Shown here piece by piece: positions 52,998 through 62,885 of a DNA stretch of 64,000 nucleotides (within the stretch, counting starts at the first letter, position 1; the number at the start of each line of letters is the position of its first letter). Source of the stretch: an uncultured Roseobacter sp. Lineage in GTDB: Bacteria; Pseudomonadota; Alphaproteobacteria; Rhodobacterales; Rhodobacteraceae. A model generated the notes under the pieces. It did not search any database, had not been told where the DNA came from, and was given only the letters and a program-made list of their open reading frames with translations. The stretch spans positions 124,001 to 188,000 of the forward strand of contig CANKZM010000002.1 in NCBI GenBank assembly GCA_947488305.1, read 5' to 3'. Made by a program: the position numbers and the translations under genes.

Positions 52998-55947
52998 GGA
53001 GGCGCTCTCCTTCAGGGTCGATGAAATGGGCGCTGACGACTTCGACGTCATGATCGACACCGGTTAGCGGACTGACCAGCCGGATGACCTCGCCAAGGCG
53101 AGCGTCACCGGATTTTAGGTACCCGAGTGCAATGTGGTGGCCGAGGTTTGGGGAATAGCAGGCGGAGGTCACATAGCCCTGATCGTGGGCGGCATCGACA
53201 GGCGTGCCCTTGGTCATCAGATGGGCACCTGCGGGGACCGGATCGTTCGCGTCCACCGGTTTGAAACCTACCAATTTGAGCGCGTCTTCCTGATTGAGGC
53301 CTTCACGCTCGGAAAGTGTGGAGCCGATGCTGTCCTTTTTCTTGTTCACCATCCGGCCCATGCCGAGATTAAGCGCAGTCGTTGTCCCATTCAGTTCGTT
53401 TCCGGCTGCATGCCCCTTCTCGATCCGCATCACGCCGAGAGCTTCGGTGCCGTAAACCACCGCGTCAAATTCTTCGCCAGCCGCAACCAACCGCCGGATC
53501 AGCGCATCACCGTAACGGGTTGGTACTGCGATCTCAAAGGCGAGTTCCCCCGAGAAGGAGATGCGGAAAAGCCGGCCGCGGACGCCGCCCACGGAAATTT
53601 CGCCGCAGGCCATGTAGGGGAAAGCCTCGTTTGAAATGTCATGTTCCGGGTCGACGACCTTCTGCAGCAGTTTGCGCGCATTCGGTCCGGCAACCGAAAA
53701 CTGCGCCCAGGCTTCTGTGGTCGAGATCAATTGCACGTCCATATCTGGAAAAAGACACTGACGGACGAACTCCATGTGACGGTAGACAGCGACAGCGTTG
53801 GCAGTCGTGGTCGTCACTACAAAATGATCCTCAGCCAGACGCGCGGCGGTGCCATCGTCCATGGCAATTCCGTCCTCGCGGAGCATCAGACCATAGCGGA
53901 CCTTTCCAACGGGCACCTTCAGGAAAGGGTTGCAGTAGATCTTGTTGAGGAAGGCTGCCGCATTTGCGCCTTGTACGTCGATCTTGCCCAAGGTCGTCAC
54001 ATCGCAGATGCCGACTGATTTGCGGGTTTGCAACACTTCCCGGTCCACGGACTGCCGCCAATGTGTCTCACCCGGCTTGGGGAACCACTGGGCGCGCAGC
54101 CACATGCCAACCTCGACAAAGATGGCGCCCTGTTCCTCGGCCCAAAAATGCGAAGGCGTTTTGCGCACAGGGCGGAAGTCTTTGTCGCGGGACCGCCCGG
54201 CAAAGGCCCCAATCGCCGTAGGCGTGTAGGGGGGGCGGAAAATCGTAGTGCCGACTTGCGGGATGCTTTTACCAGCGAGCTCCGCCATGATCGCAAGCCC
54301 GCCCATGTTGGAAGTTTTGCCCTGATCTGTCGCCATACCCAATGTGGTGTAGCGCTTGAGATGCTCAACGGACGTGAAGTTTTCCTGATGGGCCAGTTTG
54401 ACATCCTTGGCCGTCACGTCGTTTTGCTGATCCAGCCAAGCGCGTTTCGCGCCGTTCACATGCCAGAAGGGGGTGATATTGATCGGCGCGTCTTCGGCGT
54501 CGGGCAGGGAGGGAGGCTTGGCGCGTGAGGTGTTCCCGAACGCTTTCAGCGCGGTCTTGGCTACGGCTACGCCGCTTGCCAGCGCGCCATGGGTGGAAAA
54601 GATTCCAAGCGCCGCGCCCGCGGCGTGCATCCCGTTAGGCAACATCTCGCCCGGCACAAAGGCGGCGATGTCTTCCTGCCACACAGGGCGACCACGTTGA
54701 TGACTGGCAAGGTGCACGTTGGGGTTCCAACCGCCAGACACACCCAACGCTCCGCATTCCAGTATGCGTTCCGAGCCGTCGGCCTGCGCGACTTTTACAA
54801 ACGACAAACCAAGCCGACCGGACGTATCTGAGACTGTAGCACCAGCCAGAACCTCGTAGTCGTAGTTTGTTGGTGCGTCAGGCCGGGTGTCGATCAAAGC
54901 AGTAATCCGCACGCCCTTCGCATGCAGGTCAGCGGCAGTCCGGTGCCCATCATCATTGTTGGTGAAAATGGCAATGCGTTGTGCTGGCGTGGCGGCCCAT
55001 CGGTTTGCATAGCTGCGCAGGGCCGAGGCTAGCATGATCCCGGGTCTGTCATTCTGTTCAAATGCGATGGGCCGCTCGGTTGCTCCGGCGGCGAGGATTG
55101 CCTGCTTTGAATAGATGCGCCAAAGGATCTGGCGAGGTTTGCCCTCGGGCGGTGTGGGCAGATGATCCGACACCCGTTCCAACGCACCATAAATCCCGTG
55201 ATCGAATGCGCCGAGCACAGTTGTACGAGTCATCACCCGCACATTTGGCATCGCGACCAATTCCGCAGTCGTCGCCGTTGCCCAGTCGCTGGCCGGTTGA
55301 TCGCCCAAGGCAAAAGTCTCGCTATTCAGTCTCCCCCCGGGCAGGAAGTCTTCGTCGGCAAGGATCACCTGCGCATTGGCGCGCGCCGCTGTTAAGGCCG
55401 CCATCAACCCGGCAGGGCCAGCGCCAATTACCAGCAGGTCGCAATGTAGGAACCCCTTGTCATAGCTATCCGGATCAGGTTCGTGCGAGAGCGCGCCAAG
55501 ACCGGCGGCCTTGCGAATGATAGGTTCATATACCTTCTCCCAGAAGGAAGCGGGCCACATGAAAGTCTTGTAATAGAAGCCGGCGGCGAAGAAGTTCGAC
55601 AGTCGGTCGTTGATCGCCAATGCGTCAAAGGCAAGACTGGGCCAACGGTTTTGCGATTTTGCGGTCAACCCATCAAATAGCTCCGCCGTCGTGGCTCGGG
55701 TGTTGGGCTCCTGTCGGGCGCCGCTGCGCAGCTCGACAATCGCGTTGGGCTCTTCGGATCCGGCGGTCAGCGGACCACGGGGGCGGTGATATTTGAACGA
55801 TCGGCCCATCAGCCGTACATTGTTTGCAAGCAGGGCAGAGGCCAGCGTATCGCCCGCAAAACCCTCATATGATTTACCATCGAACCGAAAGCGCATCGGT
55901 TCATTGCGATTGATCAGGCCACCGCTCAGACGATTGGATTGTGTCAT
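52990..55947 (-). CDS. mgdC: N-methylglutamate dehydrogenase alpha-type subunit
   Basis: Large subunit of 985 residues related to sarcosine oxidase alpha (SoxA). In order: an N-terminal ferredoxin-like domain (about 17-100, RFRFDGKSYEGFAGDTLASA), a FAD/NAD dinucleotide domain (CDLLVIGAGPAGLMAALTAA near 170), a central region, and a C-terminal GcvT-like tetrahydrofolate domain (about 590-985, RKSVGICDVTTLGKIDVQGA and RISFSGELAFEIAVP). It would transfer the methyl group of N-methylglutamate to tetrahydrofolate. The ATG at 55947 overlaps the mgdB stop (ATGA). Confidence 0.93.
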   Translation of the reverse strand: MTQSNRLSGGLINRNEPMRFRFDGKSYEGFAGDTLASALLANNVRLMGRSFKYHRPRGPLTAGSEEPNAIVELRSGARQEPNTRATTAELFDGLTAKSQNRWPSLAFDALAINDRLSNFFAAGFYYKTFMWPASFWEKVYEPIIRKAAGLGALSHEPDPDSYDKGFLHCDLLVIGAGPAGLMAALTAARANAQVILADEDFLPGGRLNSETFALGDQPASDWATATTAELVAMPNVRVMTRTTVLGAFDHGIYGALERVSDHLPTPPEGKPRQILWRIYSKQAILAAGATERPIAFEQNDRPGIMLASALRSYANRWAATPAQRIAIFTNNDDGHRTAADLHAKGVRITALIDTRPDAPTNYDYEVLAGATVSDTSGRLGLSFVKVAQADGSERILECGALGVSGGWNPNVHLASHQRGRPVWQEDIAAFVPGEMLPNGMHAAGAALGIFSTHGALASGVAVAKTALKAFGNTSRAKPPSLPDAEDAPINITPFWHVNGAKRAWLDQQNDVTAKDVKLAHQENFTSVEHLKRYTTLGMATDQGKTSNMGGLAIMAELAGKSIPQVGTTIFRPPYTPTAIGAFAGRSRDKDFRPVRKTPSHFWAEEQGAIFVEVGMWLRAQWFPKPGETHWRQSVDREVLQTRKSVGICDVTTLGKIDVQGANAAAFLNKIYCNPFLKVPVGKVRYGLMLREDGIAMDDGTAARLAEDHFVVTTTTANAVAVYRHMEFVRQCLFPDMDVQLISTTEAWAQFSVAGPNARKLLQKVVDPEHDISNEAFPYMACGEISVGGVRGRLFRISFSGELAFEIAVPTRYGDALIRRLVAAGEEFDAVVYGTEALGVMRIEKGHAAGNELNGTTTALNLGMGRMVNKKKDSIGSTLSEREGLNQEDALKLVGFKPVDANDPVPAGAHLMTKGTPVDAAHDQGYVTSACYSPNLGHHIALGYLKSGDARLGEVIRLVSPLTGVDHDVEVVSAHFIDPEGERLRV

Positions 55948-56231
55948 TTCGTGCGTCCTTCGCGGCGGGCCACATCCCGTGCCAGTTCGACATTTGTGAT
56001 TTCGTGGGTTGTCGTGTCTCGTGTGACGACGAGCCAGGACCGGTCGCCGCCCTCGTGAAACCAAAGCTCCCGATGCAGACCGGCTGGATTATCCCGCAGA
56101 TAGCCGTAGTCCGTAAATTCAGTCACCGCATTTTCAGCTTCCCAGTCGGGACGGTGGATGAGGGATGCGTCACCAAGATAGGTAAACTCTGCAGCGTCAC
56201 GCGGACCGAGAAGGGGGTGGTCGATAATCAT
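55944..56231 (-). CDS. mgdB: N-methylglutamate dehydrogenase delta-type subunit
   Basis: Small subunit of about 95 residues related to sarcosine oxidase delta (SoxD): IIDHPLLGPRDAAEFTYLGD at the N-terminus and YGYLRDNPAGLHRELWFHEG centrally. In sarcosine oxidase the delta subunit carries a zinc site; here the canonical cysteine set is not complete, only histidines and aspartates are evident. The ATG at 56231 has GAAGAGA upstream; it overlaps mgdC by four bases. Confidence 0.88.
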   Translation of the reverse strand: MIIDHPLLGPRDAAEFTYLGDASLIHRPDWEAENAVTEFTDYGYLRDNPAGLHRELWFHEGGDRSWLVVTRDTTTHEITNVELARDVARREGRTK

Positions 56232-56244
56232 GTCTTTGGTCTCT

Positions 56245-57495
56245 TCAGTGCAGGTTGGGCTGGTTGCCCACACCCTTTTCGTCGATCATCAGACCGCGAT
56301 TGAAGCGGTCGAAACGAAAGGCGGTGGCAGTCGGGTGGGGTTCATCGCGCGCCAGCAGATGGGCATAGACGTAGCCTGACGCCGGCGTGGCCTTGAAACC
56401 TCCGTAGCACCAGCCGCCGTTAAAGTAGAGCCCGTCAATATGGGTCCGGTCGATTATCGGTGAGCCGTCCATCGACATATCCATGATGCCGCCCCACATC
56501 CGCAATAACCGTGCCCGACCCAGCATGGGAAAGATCGCCATACCGCCTTCGCAAACATCTTCTACCACTGGCAGGTTGCCGCGTTGCGCGTAGGAATTAT
56601 AGCCGTCGAGATCGCCGCCGAATACAAGGCCACCCTTGTCCGATTGCGAACAATAGAAATGACCCGCGCCAAAAGTAATGACCCCGGGCAACACCGGTTT
56701 CAGTCCCTCCGAAACGAAAGCTTGCAAGACATGGCTCTCGATCGGCAGGCGCATCCCCGCCTTTTCCATCACCCGACTGGACGAGCCTGCCACACAGGAA
56801 GCGACTTTGCGGGCTTTGATTGTACCGCGCGACGTCTCGACGCCGGTACAGGTGCCGTCCTCGATCAGGAAGCCTGTGACTTCGCAGTTCTGGATGATGT
56901 CAACGCCCAACCTGTCAGCTGCACGCGCATAGCCCCAGGCGACTGCATCATGCCGAACTGTCCCGCCGCGATGCTGCGCGAGACCTCCTTTGATGGGGAA
57001 ACGCGCGTTATCGGTGTTCAGGAAAGGGTAGCGCGCCTTGATCTGCTCAGTGGTCATCATGTCGGCATCTGCACCGTTCAGCATCATCGCATTGCCGCGC
57101 CGGATGAAGGCGTCGCGCTGCGCGTCGGTGTGGATGAGGTTCAGGATGCCGCGTTGAGACACCATCGCGTTGTAGTTCAGCTCTTGCTCAAGGCCTTCCC
57201 AGAGCTTCAGCGAGAATTCATAGAAGGGCTCGTTTCCATCCAGCAGGTAATTGGAGCGGACGATTGTCGTGTTTCGTCCCACATTCCCGCCGCCGATCCA
57301 GCCTTTTTCAAGCACGGCGATGCGCTTTTGATCGTAAACCGAAGCAAGATAGTAGGCAGTGGCTAGACCATGCCCTCCGCCACCTATGATCACGTAGTCA
57401 TAGCTGTCCAAGGGCTCAGGGGTCCGCCAGGCGGGTTTCCATCCCTTATGACCTGTCAGAGCTTCCTTGATCACGCGAAAACCGGAATAGCGCAT
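56245..57495 (-). CDS. mgdA: N-methylglutamate dehydrogenase beta-type subunit
   Basis: Flavoprotein subunit of 416 residues related to sarcosine oxidase beta (SoxB), carrying out the oxidation of N-methylglutamate. The FAD motif is VIIGGGGHGLATAYYLAS (about 35-52); NVGRNTTIVRSNYL follows; the segment GLAQHRGGTVRHDAV (about 171-185) contains histidines that could hold the covalent flavin of this family. The ATG at 57495 follows AAGGAG; the longer frame adds 29 residues that do not look like SoxB. First gene of mgdABCD, divergent from tmoX. Confidence 0.93.
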   Translation of the reverse strand: MRYSGFRVIKEALTGHKGWKPAWRTPEPLDSYDYVIIGGGGHGLATAYYLASVYDQKRIAVLEKGWIGGGNVGRNTTIVRSNYLLDGNEPFYEFSLKLWEGLEQELNYNAMVSQRGILNLIHTDAQRDAFIRRGNAMMLNGADADMMTTEQIKARYPFLNTDNARFPIKGGLAQHRGGTVRHDAVAWGYARAADRLGVDIIQNCEVTGFLIEDGTCTGVETSRGTIKARKVASCVAGSSSRVMEKAGMRLPIESHVLQAFVSEGLKPVLPGVITFGAGHFYCSQSDKGGLVFGGDLDGYNSYAQRGNLPVVEDVCEGGMAIFPMLGRARLLRMWGGIMDMSMDGSPIIDRTHIDGLYFNGGWCYGGFKATPASGYVYAHLLARDEPHPTATAFRFDRFNRGLMIDEKGVGNQPNLH

Positions 57496-58726
<1,231 letters not shown>

Positions 58727-58748
58727 GCCTCTGAAAAGCAAAAGAATG

Positions 58749-58779
58749 AGCCCTGTCCGTATCGCGGGCGGGGCTTTTC
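58749..58779 (+). terminator. attenuator-like hairpin between tmoX and tmoW
   Basis: AGCCC-TGTCCG and CGGGCG-GGGCT form an eleven-base stem (two G-U-type pairs) with a five-base loop, followed by TTTTC. Placed just after tmoX, it would allow more binding protein than ATPase and permease, a common arrangement in binding-protein operons. Confidence 0.65.
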
Positions 58780-58861
58780 GCTAATGGCTGTAAGGAGCGG
58801 ACTTGATTTGATGTACAGCCCGAGACAGAATTTTCACCAGACCGAAACGGCGGGACACATA

Positions 58862-59881
58862 ATGACAACTGACGCACCGGTGATCTCCTGCAAGAATGTT
58901 TGGAAGATTTTTGGCAACGACCCTGAAGGGTATCTTGCGAAGATGCCCGCGGGGCGGAGCTATGATGAAATCCGGGCGGATGGCTACATCGCTGGTGCGA
59001 AAGATGTCTCCCTCGACGTGAGCAAGGGTGAGATGCTGGTGATCATGGGCCTCTCAGGTTCGGGCAAATCCACACTGGTGCGCTGTTTCTCCCGCTTGCA
59101 TGATATTACCGGTGGGACCATTGAGGTCGATGGTCAGGATATCATGGAGCTGCCCGAAAAAGACCTGATCGACCTGCGCCGCAACAAGATGGGTATGGTG
59201 TTCCAAAGCTTTGGCTTGCTGCCGCACCGCACGGTTCTCGACAATGTCGCCTTTCCATTGGAGATGCGTGGGCAGGATCGGCATACGCGCCGCGCCCGTG
59301 CGCTAGAGGTGATCAAGCTGGTCGGACTGGAAGGACGCGAGGATTATTTTCCGCGCGAATTGTCCGGTGGACAACAGCAGCGCGTCGGCATTGCCAGAAG
59401 TCTCGCGATCGAGCCCGACATCTGGTTCCTGGACGAGCCTTTTTCGGCGCTTGATCCCCTGATCCGCCGGGAAATGCAGGATGAATTCCTGCGTCTGCAG
59501 GAAATGCTTGGCAAGACAATTGTCTTCATCACCCACGATTTCGACGAGGCTCTGCGCCTTGCGGACCGGATCGCCATCATGAAGGACGGTGTGATTGAGC
59601 AATGCGATACGCCCGACCAGATCGTCATGAACCCGGCCACTGAGTATGTCCGCAAGTTCACTGAAGACATAGACAAGTCGCGGGTCGTTCATGCGAGCGT
59701 GCTCGCGAAGGCTGATCAAACCGGGGAAGGCGACGCCGTTTCCGCACGCGCGACGATCCACGACCTCGCAGCCCGGCTTGTGGCCGAAACCCGAGAATTC
59801 ATACCGGTTCAAGATGGAGAGCAGGTTATTGGAGCCATGTCGCGTCAGGAGGCGCTCAGGGTTCTGGTTGGAGCGGATTGA
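58862..59881 (+). CDS. tmoW: TMAO ABC transporter ATP-binding protein
   Basis: ATPase of 339 residues. Walker A GLSGSGKSTLVRC (about 63-75), Q-loop in GMVFQSFGLLPHRT, signature LSGGQQQRVGIARSL (about 166-180), Walker B IWFLDEPFSALDPL and switch histidine FITHDFDE. The C-terminal tail is of the ProV/OpuAA type with a CBS-like remnant. I chose the ATG at 58862, which matches the family start (MTTDAPVISCKNVWKIFG); longer in-frame ATGs exist. Overlaps tmoV by one base (TGATG). Confidence 0.9.
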   Translation: MTTDAPVISCKNVWKIFGNDPEGYLAKMPAGRSYDEIRADGYIAGAKDVSLDVSKGEMLVIMGLSGSGKSTLVRCFSRLHDITGGTIEVDGQDIMELPEKDLIDLRRNKMGMVFQSFGLLPHRTVLDNVAFPLEMRGQDRHTRRARALEVIKLVGLEGREDYFPRELSGGQQQRVGIARSLAIEPDIWFLDEPFSALDPLIRREMQDEFLRLQEMLGKTIVFITHDFDEALRLADRIAIMKDGVIEQCDTPDQIVMNPATEYVRKFTEDIDKSRVVHASVLAKADQTGEGDAVSARATIHDLAARLVAETREFIPVQDGEQVIGAMSRQEALRVLVGAD

Positions 59882-61860
59882 TGGCGAGCGTCACCACCAA
59901 CGCAGTTTCCCCGGCGACCAACCAGCTGACGGCATCGACCATCGCTATCTGGTTTGGTTGCCTGGCCGTTCTGCTGACAGCGTTGCAATATGCGGGGATC
60001 TTACCCAGTTGGTTGCACCGCTTGCCCGAAAGCTGGATACCGCCCTTTGCCCTCTGGCTTGATGCGGCGTTCAACTTTATCCGCACAGATCTGGGGCTTG
60101 AAAAACTGACCCGCTGGTTCGCGGAAGGGCCTTTGCAATTCATGCTCGATACCACGGCCAACCTGCTTTACGGCAAACGACGCTGGCCGAACTTCGAACA
60201 AATCCCATGGAGTGCGATTGCCGCTGCGGCGACTGTGCTGGGGTATTATCTGGGAGGCTGGCGATTGGCAGCCTTGGCGGGCGGCACCTTTGTCTGGACC
60301 GCCCTGATCGGCCAGTGGACGATCGCGATGGAGACGATGTCGGTGCTGATGGTTGCAGCACCTCTCGCCTTCGTCGTTGGACTGGGCCTCGGGATTGCTG
60401 CTTGGAAGTATGCGTGGGTGGACAGGGCGATCAAGCCGATCCTCTCAGTTCTGCAGACGCTGCCGTTCTTTACCTACCTTCTTCCAGCCGTGATTTTCTT
60501 CAAGGTGGGCCCGACGGCGGGCGCGGTTGCAACGATCATCTATGCGATCCCGCCGATGATCCTGATGACGACACTTGGCCTTAAGAAGGTCTCTCCTGAA
60601 GTCGTTGAGGCCGGGAAGATGTCGGGCTGTTCGCGTTGGCAGATGCTGCGTCACGTTTATGTGCCCGCAGCCCGCACGGAAATCCTCGTTGGTGTCAATC
60701 AGGTCATCATGTTGTGTCTGGCGATGGTCGTTTTGACTGCATTCATCGGAATGCCCGGACTAGGAGCGAAACTGCTTGCGATGATGGGTAGTTTCAAGCT
60801 GGGGCGCTCTTTCGAGATCGGCGTGACCATTGTTTTGCTCGCCGTGACCCTTGATCGATTGTCCAAAGCTTGGGTGGTCAAACTGCCCGAACATTTCGAA
60901 AAGGGAACGCCTTGGTGGAAGCGGCATAAATACCTTCTTGTCGGGGTCGGGGCTTTTGCCTTTTTTACGGTGCTGGGCATCTTTGTAGAGTGGTTTTCCG
61001 AGATCGGACGCCGCCAGAGCTGGTCGCAGGGCAAAGAAATTGACACGGCGATCAAGACCTTTCTCGCCTTCGATATCGTGCAGGGAACCACTGAAAAAAT
61101 CCGATATGTGCTCAATGTATGGATCCTTAATCCGTTCCGCGACTTCCTGTTGTCGATTCCCACGTCAGCATTCATCTTGCTGGTTGTGGCCGGCGCGCTG
61201 GCGCTTGGCGGACGAAAGCCAGGCATCTACGCGGCGGTCTTCTTTGGTCTGGTCGCCCTGACCGGCTGGTGGGACCGTTCCGTTATCACGCTTTACTCAG
61301 TGATCTCCGCCGTGATCCTGGCGACACTCATAGGATTGCCGATTGCCATCCTGGCTGCTCGGTCTGAGAAATGGTCAAAGCGGACCCTCTTGGTTTGTGA
61401 CACGGCTCAGACTTTTCCGAGCTTTATCTACCTGATCCCGGCGATCATGCTCTTTGGTATCACGGCGACTTCAGTGGTCATGTCGATCCTGGTTTTCGCG
61501 ATGGTTCCGCTTGTGCGCTACACTGTGGAAGGCCTGCGTGGCGTGCCGCCCGAGATGACGGAAGCCGCTGATATGTCAGGTGCAACACGGCTGCAAAAGC
61601 TCTGGAACGTGCAACTGCCTCTCGCCCTGCCGACCATGGCTGTCGGGTTTAACCAGGCGATCATGTTTGCCTTCTTCATGGTCATCATCGCGGCCTTCAT
61701 AGGCACTCAGGATTTGGGTCAGGAGCTTCAGAAAACACTAGCTGGTACGGACCTGGGCAAGAACTTCGTTCTGGGGATTTGCGTGTCCCTGATGGCTCTG
61801 ACGTTTGACATGGCGATCATGACCTGGGCCGAAAAGAAAAAACGGGCGCTCGGGTTTTGA
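59881..61860 (+). CDS. tmoV: TMAO ABC transporter permease, duplicated
   Basis: Inner-membrane permease of 659 residues that contains two ProW-type permease units in one chain: the first spans about 95-330 with the EAA loop VEAGKMSGCSRWQMLRHVYV, the second about 420-655 with TEAADMSGATRLQKLWNVQL. A periplasmic N-terminal portion precedes. The double-length layout is as known for TmoV. The operon ends here; the PP2C-like gene converges on it. Confidence 0.92.
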   Translation: MASVTTNAVSPATNQLTASTIAIWFGCLAVLLTALQYAGILPSWLHRLPESWIPPFALWLDAAFNFIRTDLGLEKLTRWFAEGPLQFMLDTTANLLYGKRRWPNFEQIPWSAIAAAATVLGYYLGGWRLAALAGGTFVWTALIGQWTIAMETMSVLMVAAPLAFVVGLGLGIAAWKYAWVDRAIKPILSVLQTLPFFTYLLPAVIFFKVGPTAGAVATIIYAIPPMILMTTLGLKKVSPEVVEAGKMSGCSRWQMLRHVYVPAARTEILVGVNQVIMLCLAMVVLTAFIGMPGLGAKLLAMMGSFKLGRSFEIGVTIVLLAVTLDRLSKAWVVKLPEHFEKGTPWWKRHKYLLVGVGAFAFFTVLGIFVEWFSEIGRRQSWSQGKEIDTAIKTFLAFDIVQGTTEKIRYVLNVWILNPFRDFLLSIPTSAFILLVVAGALALGGRKPGIYAAVFFGLVALTGWWDRSVITLYSVISAVILATLIGLPIAILAARSEKWSKRTLLVCDTAQTFPSFIYLIPAIMLFGITATSVVMSILVFAMVPLVRYTVEGLRGVPPEMTEAADMSGATRLQKLWNVQLPLALPTMAVGFNQAIMFAFFMVIIAAFIGTQDLGQELQKTLAGTDLGKNFVLGICVSLMALTFDMAIMTWAEKKKRALGF

Positions 61861-61901
61861 TCCAAGGCATTGCGATTGACAGAAGCGAGCGCGCTGTGAC
61901 T

Positions 61902-62876
61902 TCAGCTGCTTTGAACGCCATCCAGCATGTCGCGAAGAACGAGTATGGTCCGGTCGTCAAAGAACTCGTTTTCGGTTGAGCCTTTCACCGTCGCGAAGTC
62001 TCCGGTCTTGTGATAATCGGTCCGCTCTGCGTCTTCAAATGCCTCTTCCCATGCTTCGGGCGAGACTTCCATTGGGATTGCCGGGTAACCGTCAGTAAAG
62101 ATCTCCAGGCTTTTCACGTCCGACTTTGGGCGCGTTTCATCTATCAGATCGCTGAGCGTAACCTTGGTTCCGTTCATGGTGCCGAATGCCAACGGCCCGG
62201 TTCCGTTTCCGAATTCGTATTGTTTCTTGATCCCGTCCCGTAGAAATCGTTCGACGGTTGACGCGCAGGCCTGAAGGTTGGTCGCGATGACAACCTCCTT
62301 GATTAGGAGACGAACTTCTTCTGTCGAAAACACGTTCTCGGAAATGGTCGTGTCGAGGCCCAGCATGATCGCGCGACGGGTGGCATGTTCGGTTTCGTCG
62401 CCACTTTCAAATCTGGTACGCAGCACTCGAAAAATCCGTACGCGTGCTTCGGTAGAAACCGTGTCGATTTCCTTCTGATGAAGTAAAACCTCGTTGCCGT
62501 TTATCCGGATGCCTGTGTCCCCCAAGATGAGAAACCTCCACTCTGTTCCGCAGTCCAGCACAGCGGCAAGCGTGGTGGAGGGTGGGATGGACAACCCAAA
62601 CGGCGCGGTGCGGTCGTGGAGTGCAGCAGACAAGCGGTCGATAATGTCCTCACCGTCAAAACATCTGACCTCGGGATCAGCTACCAGAGCAGCCATTGCT
62701 TCTGCGACTGTCAGTGCTGCCAGCCGGCCGGCCGACACCCCGTTGACCATTGTGCCAAGCGCGTCGGTCGCTCCATCGAAGACCCCGAACACAACTCCGG
62801 GCACAACAAGAGGCACATCATCTCCCGGCCGGGATCCGTGGCGATATTTCGACTGGTTGAGAAGCTCGATACGCAC
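61902..62876 (-). CDS. PP2C-like protein phosphatase
   Basis: Cytoplasmic protein of 324 residues with the PP2C metal motifs in order: DD near residue 20, GVFDGATDALG (about 32-42), RFLILGDTGIRING (about 115-128), EIFTDGYPA (about 262) and the closing FFDDRTILVLRD (about 305-316). Thus the metal-binding aspartates appear complete. Ser/Thr phosphatase activity is expected; substrate unknown. It starts ten bases after the end of the ABC permease gene upstream, so both belong to one leftward operon, which is an odd pairing. Confidence 0.82.
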   Translation of the reverse strand: MRIELLNQSKYRHGSRPGDDVPLVVPGVVFGVFDGATDALGTMVNGVSAGRLAALTVAEAMAALVADPEVRCFDGEDIIDRLSAALHDRTAPFGLSIPPSTTLAAVLDCGTEWRFLILGDTGIRINGNEVLLHQKEIDTVSTEARVRIFRVLRTRFESGDETEHATRRAIMLGLDTTISENVFSTEEVRLLIKEVVIATNLQACASTVERFLRDGIKKQYEFGNGTGPLAFGTMNGTKVTLSDLIDETRPKSDVKSLEIFTDGYPAIPMEVSPEAWEEAFEDAERTDYHKTGDFATVKGSTENEFFDDRTILVLRDMLDGVQSS

Positions 62877-62885
62877 GTCAGATCC